Assembly: GCA_900538355.1 (NCBI GenBank) | Contig: UPXS01000004.1 | Location: 62,001-126,000, forward strand | Source: an uncultured Veillonella sp. | Lineage (GTDB): Bacteria > Bacillota > Negativicutes > Veillonellales > Veillonellaceae | Reading direction: 5' to 3' | DNA: 64,000 bases | Shown: positions 7,845-15,911 of the stretch, piece by piece | Layout of the letters: each line of letters opens with the position of its first letter | How positions within the stretch are numbered: position 1 is the stretch's first letter | Position numbers and translations under genes: made by a program | Notes under the pieces: generated by a model | Databases searched by the model: none | What the model was told of the DNA's origin: nothing | Seen by the model: only the letters and a program-made list of their open reading frames with translations

Positions 7845-9845
7845 ATGGCAAAAACGATGGCAGATAGAGAGAAGGCTAGTCGTGCTCGTCTAGAAAAAGT
7901 TAATGGCCAGGATTATATAGCACAACAAAGTAAAAAGAATAGTCCCCAAAAATCTTCTTCTCATAATCATAATAATTCAAATAATAATCCAAATAATAAT
8001 CGAAATAGTGGTAAGAGTAGTAAGAGCAACCAATATCCGACTAAGCCAGCAAGTGCAGCGTATAACTTTGTGCGGTTGCCAGAGCATGTAATTCCAGCTG
8101 AGTTTTATAATGGTTACTTTGAAGGGGTTACAAAAGATGTGTTAGAAGCATATTGCGATCATGTACAACAAGCTGACACACATACAGGATATATCGACCT
8201 TACGATTACTACTGAAACACCATTATTCATTGGTGGCCCTTCTAAACAAAATGAGAATACACCGCTTGAATTTTATGGAGGCCAAGATAATCCTATAATT
8301 CCAGGGGCGAGCCTTAAAGGTATGGTAAAACAAATTTTTAAGATTGTTACAGCTAGTAGCTTTAGACCATACCAACATGATTCAGGTTTAGGTGATTTTG
8401 AAGATAGACATCTGTATTTCCGTGATTTTGCTAGTTCTATTACATCCCTTAAAGATTACTATACTTCTCGTATGGTAGGGGAAGAAAAGAATGGTAAAGG
8501 TGAAAAGAAGCCTGCTACAAAAGCGACACCAGGATTTATCATTCAGACTGTAGATAATAAATATTATGCTGTGCCTAGTAAATCTAGAAAAATATCTTAT
8601 TCTAGTGATTATGAAATGCAGAAGAAGAGAAATAGAGCTTCTATTGATTGGACGGAACGGTATGTAAATATCCATACTGGTAGAATGAACTCTAAAATGT
8701 CTTATATGCGTATTAATCGACCTGGTAATTTTGAAGATAATCGTATACAGATTTCTCAAGAATGTATTGATAGTTATAAAGACGATAAAAACCGCGGTAC
8801 ATTATACTTATTGAATACAAAAGTCGGTAAATCTGGTGTTGAAGCGAAGAATTATACTCGTTGTAATGATGTTAAGTTTGTAGTACCATGTTTCTTCTTT
8901 GAAAAAGATGGTGTTGTAAAGCATTTTGGTCATGGTCGTTTCTATCGCATTGCCTATGATTTGAAAATTAGTGACCACTTACCAACTACATTAGAGAAAT
9001 ATAATAAAGGTGTGGATCTTTGTGATAGTGTATTTGGTCATGGTAATGATTGGGCTGGGCGCTTATCTTTCTCCGATGCACATATTGTGGGCCCTGTGAG
9101 GATGTGTCAGTCTGACTATCCTCATCCATTAATGGGACCAAACCCAACATCTTTCCAATTATATTTGGAGCAAGATGTAGATGATCACTATACTTATAAT
9201 CATTGGGATCATAAAAATGCTTCTATTCGGGGTTATAAAATGTATTGGCATCAGCCATTAGCTAAAGCAAAAGCTTGGACTCGTACAGATTCAGAAAAAG
9301 CTATTAAAGGTACTCGTAAAATTCGTCCAGTCGATACCGGTGTTACCTTCAAAAGCCGTATCTATTTCGAGCGTTTGAGCAGCGTTGAGCTTGGTGCATT
9401 ATTGATGTCCTTAAATTTAGATCATTACTCTGGTGGTACTCGTCGTACATACTATAAACTTGGTATGGGTAAATCTATCGGATTTGGTAGTATTAAACTA
9501 GAGACAGCTGTAACTGTTTTTAATAGTAAAGAACGATATGGTAGCCTATTCAGGGATGATACTTGGAATGCTGGAGATAGCACAACTACGATTAGTGAGT
9601 ATGTAGACGCCTTCACTCGGTATAGAGATAATGTACTAGGTTCTAATGTATCCTCTTATAAGGCTATGTTAGATGATTTATTCATGATGTTAGATTGGAA
9701 TATTGCTAATGGTCCAAATGCGGCTAAAAACTGGAGTGAAGGTACTTCTATGATGACTATTAAGAATAATAAAATGGATCCTCGTATTACATACCGTAGC
9801 AAGCTAGATACACCAGAATTTTTCATTGAAAAATGGTCTAAATAA
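7845..9845 (+). CDS. Large Cas7 RAMP with long insertion and Asn/Ser-rich N-terminal linker
   Basis: A 666-residue RAMP protein. Residues 1-70 include a low-complexity Asn/Ser/Lys stretch (roughly 33-62, largely polyasparagine), probably a flexible tail. The Cas7 core starts near 105 with LTITTETPLFIGGPS and has NPIIPGASLKGMVKQ near 145. The matching C-terminal loop YYKLGMGKSIGFGSIKL is only reached near 545, so about 350 residues are inserted in one RAMP fold. That matches the Cas7-insertion subunit of fused III-D complexes. The position equivalent to the Csm3 cleavage aspartate seems to be Asn/Glu. ATG 7845 is used because AAGGAGG (7832-7838) serves it; the frame is open upstream inside csx19. 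Confidence 0.8.
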   Translation: MAKTMADREKASRARLEKVNGQDYIAQQSKKNSPQKSSSHNHNNSNNNPNNNRNSGKSSKSNQYPTKPASAAYNFVRLPEHVIPAEFYNGYFEGVTKDVLEAYCDHVQQADTHTGYIDLTITTETPLFIGGPSKQNENTPLEFYGGQDNPIIPGASLKGMVKQIFKIVTASSFRPYQHDSGLGDFEDRHLYFRDFASSITSLKDYYTSRMVGEEKNGKGEKKPATKATPGFIIQTVDNKYYAVPSKSRKISYSSDYEMQKKRNRASIDWTERYVNIHTGRMNSKMSYMRINRPGNFEDNRIQISQECIDSYKDDKNRGTLYLLNTKVGKSGVEAKNYTRCNDVKFVVPCFFFEKDGVVKHFGHGRFYRIAYDLKISDHLPTTLEKYNKGVDLCDSVFGHGNDWAGRLSFSDAHIVGPVRMCQSDYPHPLMGPNPTSFQLYLEQDVDDHYTYNHWDHKNASIRGYKMYWHQPLAKAKAWTRTDSEKAIKGTRKIRPVDTGVTFKSRIYFERLSSVELGALLMSLNLDHYSGGTRRTYYKLGMGKSIGFGSIKLETAVTVFNSKERYGSLFRDDTWNAGDSTTTISEYVDAFTRYRDNVLGSNVSSYKAMLDDLFMMLDWNIANGPNAAKNWSEGTSMMTIKNNKMDPRITYRSKLDTPEFFIEKWSK

Positions 9846-10648
9846 TGCTTGGAACAGTTACTATTGTTTTAGAGGCTCAGAATAGAGATAGATTACCTGT
9901 CTTTCCTGGGCGATACCTACATGCAGCGTTTTTCTCTATTCTGAGTCATATAGATGTAGATGAGGCTACATGGTGGCATGATATGGAAGGGATAAAACCT
10001 TTTACAGTACAGTTATCCTTGAAAGAGCATCATCAAGATAACTCCATTCGACGTGGAGATATCTTATACTTACATATTTCTGTATGGCATAGTGAGTTAT
10101 GGGGCTTACTAGAACGTATACCTAAGGGATTAGAGGTTATTTTGGGGCGTTTACGTACTGCATCTATAGGTATTCATTATAGAACACCTTTCAATTTACC
10201 TTTGAAGGTAGATAATGAGTTGGAACTCATTAGCCGACGCCTTTCTGCAAAACAACCGAAACGCATTACTTTTAAGTTTATGATGCCTACATCCTTTAAT
10301 GGGACACATGGGGAGATAACATTTCCTACATCAAGTCTTATTTTTGCTTCAATCATAGATAAATGGAATGCTGGAGATATGAAGGGCTTTCTGGATAAGG
10401 AGTTGATTAGAGCCGTTGCTAACAAGGTTATCCTTAAGTATTGGGAAGGGCATACAAAACAAGTATTCTATGGCCGTGACCGAGGACTTACTGGCTTTGT
10501 AGGTAAATTTATCTTTGATATATCTAATCTTACAGAAGAAGAAAATCAACTTATCACTGTTTTGGCACTTTTTGGTCAGCATTGTGGGATTGGTCGATTA
10601 TCTAGCCAAGGTCTTGGCCAAGTACATGTGACATTACAAAATAAATAG
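9845..10648 (+). CDS. cas6: Cas6-family pre-crRNA endoribonuclease
   Basis: Cas6 cuts the array transcript inside each repeat to leave the 8-base 5' tag. This 267-residue protein has the double ferredoxin-fold layout, a candidate catalytic His26 (PGRYLHAAFF), and a C-terminal glycine-rich loop GIGRLSSQGLGQVHV. The repeat ends in ATTGAAAC, the usual Cas6 tag. The start ATG shares one base with the upstream TAA, so it is coupled to the effector operon. A strong terminator follows, so it is the last gene of the run. Confidence 0.82.
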   Translation: MLGTVTIVLEAQNRDRLPVFPGRYLHAAFFSILSHIDVDEATWWHDMEGIKPFTVQLSLKEHHQDNSIRRGDILYLHISVWHSELWGLLERIPKGLEVILGRLRTASIGIHYRTPFNLPLKVDNELELISRRLSAKQPKRITFKFMMPTSFNGTHGEITFPTSSLIFASIIDKWNAGDMKGFLDKELIRAVANKVILKYWEGHTKQVFYGRDRGLTGFVGKFIFDISNLTEEENQLITVLALFGQHCGIGRLSSQGLGQVHVTLQNK

Positions 10649-10704
10649 AGTTTATAGCTAATACAACTGAACTCAATTGGAGTTCAAATATAGTTACTAT
10701 CAAT

Positions 10705-10757
10705 CAAAGAGGCCTTAGAGGCATCTGTTACAGATGTCTTTGAGGTCTCTTTTTTGT
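10705..10757 (+). terminator. Terminator of the type III effector operon
   Basis: A stem of about 20 pairs (AGAGGCCTTAGAGGCATCTG with its partner, including G-T pairs) with a TTA loop, followed by a T run at 10750-10756. It closes the 1750-10648 operon. Confidence 0.85.
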
Positions 10758-11017
10758 TCCTAGTTTTTTTGATTATCTGTATCGCTCCATAATCCGTATA
10801 ATGAACACACAAGTTAAGCCTGAGGGGTGAGGTATCACGTAATCATTTTTACCTCCTTTAAATAATAGTGATAATTCTCCTTTTCAAATAAAAATTTCTC
10901 CTCTTTACATATATTGCCTCCCTAAGGTATGAGGTCGTTTTTGACGGATTGAAATTTAGTGATGCTCGTCCCCCAGATTTAACAATAATTATATAGTTTG
11001 TATACATGGAGGATCTT
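10758..11017. other. Intergenic stretch before the ShosTA-like cassette
   Basis: No gene is seen here. It holds polypyrimidine blocks (CCTCC at several places) and a segment GACGGATTGAAAT at about 10945-10957 that resembles the 3' end of the CRISPR repeat (ACGGTATTGAAAC), probably by chance. A plausible but weak -10 element (TATAGT) lies near 10992, ahead of the 11018 gene. Confidence 0.4.
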
Positions 11018-11680
11018 ATGGAACAGTTGATTAAACGTTTTACCTTATCTAGTAATGCACATTTATGTCGAGATTGTGTTGGTTATTACCATGATTTGTA
11101 TTTGGGCTATCGTGAGCCGGGAAATCCCGATTTTCTTAATACCTTAAAAAATACATTAAATAATTATTGTCCTAGTGTCCTAAAATCTGCCCGTCAGGAA
11201 GTGTATGATAGAGTGAGAAGGGATATACCGGATATCATGAAAGCGGAAGGCCTTGAGGAGGCGGTGGTTGCCGTTGTACCAAGATCTAAAGCAATTATGT
11301 CACCTAATCAGTTAGGCTTCCGCGATGCGGTGCAAGAATGTGTCAGAATCCTACAGGCCAATGGATATTCAGGTATCACTGATGGCATTGGATGTATTAC
11401 GCGGCACACAGATACGAAGACAACACATATTCATAAATTTTTACCAGGCTTTGATAATTGCGGTAGCGAGCCCTATGTAGGGATTACGAATGATACTTGT
11501 CATATTGATAGCAACGCAGTTCGAGGCAAAACGGTTATTTTGATTGATGATATTTATACGAAAACAGTGAACGTTGATGAGGATTGTATTCAAGCGTTGT
11601 ATGATGCGGGCGCAGCTCGTGTTATATTCTACGCTGTAGCATACACCTACCGTCGTTCTTCTTATAGAAAAGGGGCATAA
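11018..11680 (+). CDS. Phosphoribosyltransferase-like protein, candidate ShosT toxin
   Basis: A 220-residue protein with a type I phosphoribosyltransferase signature: the PRPP-binding loop TVILIDDIYTKTVNVDED near residues 170-187, and AVVPRSKAI near 85 in the place of the ComF-type substrate strand. It carries an N-terminal CRDC motif near residue 18. Immediately downstream is a DprA-family gene. A PRTase-DprA pair is the hallmark of ShosTA, described as a toxin-antitoxin pair and later as an anti-phage system in which the PRTase is the toxin. ATG 11018 follows GGAGG at 11008-11012; an ATG at 11006 overlaps that site. Assignment to ShosT is inference from domain pair and context. Confidence 0.75.
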   Translation: MEQLIKRFTLSSNAHLCRDCVGYYHDLYLGYREPGNPDFLNTLKNTLNNYCPSVLKSARQEVYDRVRRDIPDIMKAEGLEEAVVAVVPRSKAIMSPNQLGFRDAVQECVRILQANGYSGITDGIGCITRHTDTKTTHIHKFLPGFDNCGSEPYVGITNDTCHIDSNAVRGKTVILIDDIYTKTVNVDEDCIQALYDAGAARVIFYAVAYTYRRSSYRKGA

Positions 11681-11681
11681 T

Positions 11682-12629
11682 ATGAACATTTCACCGATAG
11701 CTTTAAAAATCTGGGCCGTCCATAATACGACGAGTCGCATTACAACGAGAAAGAGCTTTCACGATACGTGGAAAACAGAGGATGAATTCCTCGCCATGAT
11801 GAGTGACATTCCCAACATCGATGATGTAGTGCATGAACTATCCGTTGCAGTAGATGACATGGACTGGATGGATGGTGCGGTATGCTGCTTTGATGCGGAT
11901 TTTCCAGTTATTAATGAAAGCGCCCCTAAGGGCGATCGTCCCTATCTCTTGTTTTACAAGGGGGATTTGTCTCTGTTGAGCGACTTAAATCGTAATGTAG
12001 CAGTCATTGGTTATACAACGCCGAATGAGGATATCATTGCTCGTGAAAGCAAGATTGTTGACCGATTAGTACAGCGCGGTCAGCATATCGTGAGCGGCCT
12101 TGCAAAAGGTTGTGATGCCATTGGGCATACGGTTTGTATGGATTGCGGTGGAAAAACGATTGCCATCTTGCCTTCACCATTAGATGCGATTTCGCCAGTA
12201 GCCCATCGCGAGATGGCTCATCGAATTGTAGAAGAAGGGGGCCTCGTTATTTCTGAATATTACAATGGTCCCCGCAGTCGTCATGAAGTTATAAACCGCT
12301 ATGTGGAGCGAGATCGGTTGCAAGCATTATTCGCTAAGGCTGTAGTACTCATCGCAAGCTATGAAGGCCGTGATGGAGATAGTGGGTCCCGTCATGCTAT
12401 GGGAAAAGCACATTCTTACGGACATCTGGCCTGTGCTATGTACGATGAAACAACAGACGGCGAAGTGTTAGAGATGAAACTAAACCGTAGCTTGCTTTCA
12501 CAACAAAAAGCGCGACAACTGGTGACAAATCCAGAGGGAATAGGTACTGCAGGGTATGCATCGGTAACGGTGGATGACCTAGCAAGCCTTGTAAATCCTG
12601 CGCTAGAGGCACAGCAAAAACTATTTTGA
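11682..12629 (+). CDS. DprA-family protein, candidate ShosA antitoxin
   Basis: A 315-residue protein with a DprA/Smf Rossmann core: VAVIGYTTP near 105, the SGLAKGCDAIGH motif near 138, GGKTIAILPSPLD near 158, and a C-terminal DSGSRHAMGKA. DprA normally loads RecA on incoming single-stranded DNA in transformation, but here the gene starts one base after a PRTase gene and is not near other competence genes. In ShosTA the DprA-like partner neutralises the PRTase toxin. A housekeeping DprA role cannot be excluded, though the DprA core here is divergent (VIGYTTP in place of the usual VGSR). Confidence 0.78.
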   Translation: MNISPIALKIWAVHNTTSRITTRKSFHDTWKTEDEFLAMMSDIPNIDDVVHELSVAVDDMDWMDGAVCCFDADFPVINESAPKGDRPYLLFYKGDLSLLSDLNRNVAVIGYTTPNEDIIARESKIVDRLVQRGQHIVSGLAKGCDAIGHTVCMDCGGKTIAILPSPLDAISPVAHREMAHRIVEEGGLVISEYYNGPRSRHEVINRYVERDRLQALFAKAVVLIASYEGRDGDSGSRHAMGKAHSYGHLACAMYDETTDGEVLEMKLNRSLLSQQKARQLVTNPEGIGTAGYASVTVDDLASLVNPALEAQQKLF

Positions 12630-12655
12630 TCGGTATATGACTAAAGGAGGTTCTT

Positions 12656-13186
12656 ATGTTTCATATTGTAGATGTAGATAATACATTGGTTTTTACCGAC
12701 GAATTAAATACAGCTGGTTATGTACACGCTTTGGCATGTATGGCATTAGAACCTCGTAAGGTCGTGCCACGCATCACCGGTGAAATCGTACAGGAATGGT
12801 ATCCCCAGCTGTCAGAGTATGACTTAGTTCATATGGCTACCCTAAAACAGGCGTATGTAGAAAGCCACTTGGATATGTCTCGGTTAAATGACTCTGTAGC
12901 TCGTGTGCTCAGTACATATGGCAGTGAACGATGTGCCTTATGGACAGCGGCTAATCCTGAACGGATCCGCATGTTGTTAAGACACCATATGGTCACTGAT
13001 TATAGGGCGATACGCTTTAGCAATAAAACAGAGAACGATATATCCCATGCGGTGCAAGATTTCTGTGTGCTCTTTGACTGTGAACCAGAGGAACTATGCT
13101 TTCACGAAGACAATCCTGAGGTTATTAACCATCTGCGAAAGCTAGGTATAACCGTAATGGCTGTTGAAGCGAAAGCAGTTGCATAG
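12656..13186 (+). CDS. HAD-superfamily hydrolase, third gene of the PRTase-DprA cassette
   Basis: A 176-residue protein with the HAD nucleophile motif near the N-terminus (VDVDNTLVF, Asp6 and Asp8), a motif II-like WTAAN near 100, and an acidic motif near the C-terminus (FHEDNPEV near 148). It probably acts on a small phosphorylated compound such as a nucleotide. It starts 26 bases after dprA, with AAAGGAGG as ribosome site, so it is likely co-transcribed. Its link with a PRTase suggests repair or removal of a toxic phosphoribosyl product, which is inference. Confidence 0.7.
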   Translation: MFHIVDVDNTLVFTDELNTAGYVHALACMALEPRKVVPRITGEIVQEWYPQLSEYDLVHMATLKQAYVESHLDMSRLNDSVARVLSTYGSERCALWTAANPERIRMLLRHHMVTDYRAIRFSNKTENDISHAVQDFCVLFDCEPEELCFHEDNPEVINHLRKLGITVMAVEAKAVA

Positions 13187-13316
13187 GGTGGTAGTAAATA
13201 AAGAAATAAAGAGTTAAAGAAACAGGATTTAATAATCGAGGCACTAGTTGTTATATGTTAAACAGTTTGAATAAAGAGAGTTTGTTATTATGTACTATTA
13301 CGGACAGGGAGGATTT

Positions 13317-15572
13317 ATGAGATTTTTAACCTTAAGTACAACAGGTATATTTAATGCTATACGACCATCGTTGTTTCCACCTATAGAAGGAAAGGAAACA
13401 ACGACATTTTTGCTTGCTTTGGAGTACAATTTCCCTATGATTCCTTTTTTAGAGGATAATTCAGAGGAGGTAAAGGCCGCTCGTGAGGACCTTGCGTTAG
13501 AGCGGCAACGTATTCGAGCCTTTGTAAAAGCACTTTGTAATGATTTTGGAAAACCGATTGGGGAACTTCGGACAGAGGTTATTAGCTGTTTGCCAGAGTT
13601 TATTAAGCAAGGCACCTATGATGGTGAAGCATTACTATCTAAACCGCGTAAAGGGTCGTATAGGGTGTATCCGATGTATAAAAGCTACAGAGGTCGTAAG
13701 ATGCTGTTCAAAAAGCATAGATTACCTAAGGACGAGGCTCAGTATATACACGACCATATGCTTCGATATTTTCTAAATAGATTCTTTTCAACAGATGGAC
13801 TTTACGGCTATATGACGGGCGTGGATCATATTGATACACCTTTATCTGTTACAACTGTGCAACAAATATTGGAGGATGTTGAACATGCTTCTATGCCGGA
13901 GACCGTGTCTGTTTCATCTATTCCTAATACATATACAATGAACGAGCCTACGTTGATTAAATCAGAGTTCTTATTAATCGCTGATGCATTAGGAGCTTAT
14001 ATGGTACAAGGTATGGAAGGTAATACCGAAAGTGAGCAGCTAGCAAATTTAACTAAGGATACGTTCTTCTCTGATATTTGTGAAAGCTTGTATAAGCATT
14101 TTATTTTTATTAGTGACTGCTCAAAAATAGCTGTTTATGATGAATGGAATATTTGGGTAGATAAATTGTTAGATATCTATTCAAGAAATCAATATTCACA
14201 GCTACAACGTCTGTTACAGGAAGAGGTGCCATCCTATAATGATGGAGTTATAGGGTATGTGAAAGATTATCATATTGGACCTTTGCTCGATCGACTTGTA
14301 AATGACCTTACAAGGGACCGGTTGAATATTCCGTTGTATCCGAAACCCGACCAACGTCAGTCATACCTTGATTTTATAATAAATTATGGCAGTTCTATAC
14401 AGTCAATTGTTGAAGGTATCTGTAAACAAGGTGGCGATGGCAGCGATGTTTATAAGTACCAGGATTTAGCTACTGTTCTGACATTAGACTCACGCCTATG
14501 CTGTACATTTTACTGCATGATTGATGCATGTTGTGTAGCTCTTAATAAATATATGTATGCCGCTATCATACCTATTGTGGATAAATTAGATGAAAAGTTA
14601 GCTAAGGTTCAAATCTCGACTACCGATACGTGGCAAGTTGAGTATGTAGTTAAACTATCTCGTATATCCCAGTGGTATCGTGCATTAGCATATGCTTTCA
14701 CAGGCAATGAAAATGCAGATACAATATTTAAAGATCTAATGGATATGCAAGAAAAAGACCCTGTTAGACATAGCCAATACTTAGATCCTATTCTTATGGG
14801 GGGCGAAAATCCTGAACATGCCTTTAGTATCGATAGTTTACGGTATGTATTATTACACTATTATGTGGAAACAAAGAATAGACTCGGTTATGAGCGTTAC
14901 ATTAAAGAGATGTATCCATCGGTATTTGATTTAGACTTTGACTATTACGGGCAAATGCATGCTCTATTAGACCTTAGCGAAGATGGGGTTCATGCCAACT
15001 ATTCCAATAAGGATTTTTATTTATGGTTGAAAGCTCTATATACGTTCCACTTAGACCATATTGATAAAGAACTTTGGAATGAAATGGCTAGTCTATGGGA
15101 AAAACCAGACAAAATATCCTATTTGTTTGGCGTAGACTATTATGCATTATGTACTAAATATATGGTTAAGCTCGCTATTCGCTTTGGAGATACTCAACGA
15201 GCAGAACGATATAAGCGAGAAATAACTGCTGCCATTACTGAAGTGGGATGCGAACTTGACGATGCCCCTAGTGACTATAAGTGGCCTTTGTTCGAGTACT
15301 ATATAATGGCTCAAATTAATGAAACATTGGGTCATCTAGACTTAGCCAAAGAAGAGTACCATAAAGCATACAATTTGGCCATGTTCTCTAAAGCATCCTG
15401 GCAACATTACGAAGAAGATAACGGTGGAATTTGGAAATCCGATGAAGACTCTAACTTTGGAGTTCCAGAACTGATACTTAAAGACTGGATCAAAGAAAAT
15501 ACCGTAACATATGACACCATAGAAGAATACAAACAAAACTTAAGTAAATATATGACCTATATATTTGATTAG
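13317..15572 (+). CDS. Large protein of unknown family beside the CRISPR array
   Basis: A 751-residue protein I do not recognise. It starts MRFLTLSTTGIFN, has no signal peptide and no clear membrane segment, and is rich in Tyr, Asp and Leu. The last third contains helical pairs reminiscent of TPR-type repeats (for example YIMAQINETLGHLDLAKEEYHKA near 670). No nuclease, helicase or CARF motif is obvious. GGGAGG at 13307-13312 supports ATG 13317 over the in-frame ATG at 13290. It lies between the ShosTA-like cassette and the CRISPR leader and ends in its own terminator, so it is a candidate defence gene by position only. Confidence 0.7.
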   Translation: MRFLTLSTTGIFNAIRPSLFPPIEGKETTTFLLALEYNFPMIPFLEDNSEEVKAAREDLALERQRIRAFVKALCNDFGKPIGELRTEVISCLPEFIKQGTYDGEALLSKPRKGSYRVYPMYKSYRGRKMLFKKHRLPKDEAQYIHDHMLRYFLNRFFSTDGLYGYMTGVDHIDTPLSVTTVQQILEDVEHASMPETVSVSSIPNTYTMNEPTLIKSEFLLIADALGAYMVQGMEGNTESEQLANLTKDTFFSDICESLYKHFIFISDCSKIAVYDEWNIWVDKLLDIYSRNQYSQLQRLLQEEVPSYNDGVIGYVKDYHIGPLLDRLVNDLTRDRLNIPLYPKPDQRQSYLDFIINYGSSIQSIVEGICKQGGDGSDVYKYQDLATVLTLDSRLCCTFYCMIDACCVALNKYMYAAIIPIVDKLDEKLAKVQISTTDTWQVEYVVKLSRISQWYRALAYAFTGNENADTIFKDLMDMQEKDPVRHSQYLDPILMGGENPEHAFSIDSLRYVLLHYYVETKNRLGYERYIKEMYPSVFDLDFDYYGQMHALLDLSEDGVHANYSNKDFYLWLKALYTFHLDHIDKELWNEMASLWEKPDKISYLFGVDYYALCTKYMVKLAIRFGDTQRAERYKREITAAITEVGCELDDAPSDYKWPLFEYYIMAQINETLGHLDLAKEEYHKAYNLAMFSKASWQHYEEDNGGIWKSDEDSNFGVPELILKDWIKENTVTYDTIEEYKQNLSKYMTYIFD

Positions 15573-15608
15573 TAATCTATTAGGCTATTAGTTTACTAGT
15601 CTATGTAA

Positions 15609-15646
15609 AAGCCATCTAGCACTTTGTTAGGTGGCTTTCTCTTTTT
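15609..15646 (+). terminator. Terminator after the 751-residue gene
   Basis: Stem AAGCCATCTA/TAGGTGGCTT with a 9-base loop, followed by TTCTCTTTTT. It separates the unknown gene from the CRISPR leader. Confidence 0.75.
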
Positions 15647-15729
15647 GGAGTATAATAAGAATAGAACATATTAGAACATTAATATAACCTACCTCGTTAA
15701 AACATAATGAAGATAAAATGAATTGAATA

Positions 15730-15911
15730 TTGACGCAAAATCTGAAAAACCTTATAATTACTGTAACCTTAGAAAAATCATTTACTACCAGTATTTACCT
15801 ATGCTCAACGGCATTTCTGATTTAATGGGAGCCCAAACTGACCGTTTACGGTGTGAGGTTTTCCAAAACCTAAATCTAAGCCCCATAAATACTGGCCTTC
15901 TAAGACCCGCT
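15730..15911 (+). promoter_or_regulatory. CRISPR leader with sigma70 promoter
   Basis: TTGACG (15730-15735) and TATAAT (15753-15758) are 17 bases apart, an excellent promoter firing toward the array. Downstream the leader holds ACCGTTTACGGT (15841-15852), identical to the hairpin core of most repeats, and a perfect AGGTTTTCCAAAACCT palindrome (15856-15871). The promoter and the conservation gradient of the repeats agree on this being the leader end. Confidence 0.85.

Noticed and set aside
10945..10957. Degenerate CRISPR repeat near GACGGATTGAAAT
   Set aside because: Only about 10 bases match the repeat 3' end; no hairpin and no neighbouring repeats.
11682..12629. Housekeeping DprA for competence
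   Set aside because: No competence genes adjoin it, and it is one base from a PRTase gene, the known ShosTA arrangement; kept only as an alternative in the feature entry.
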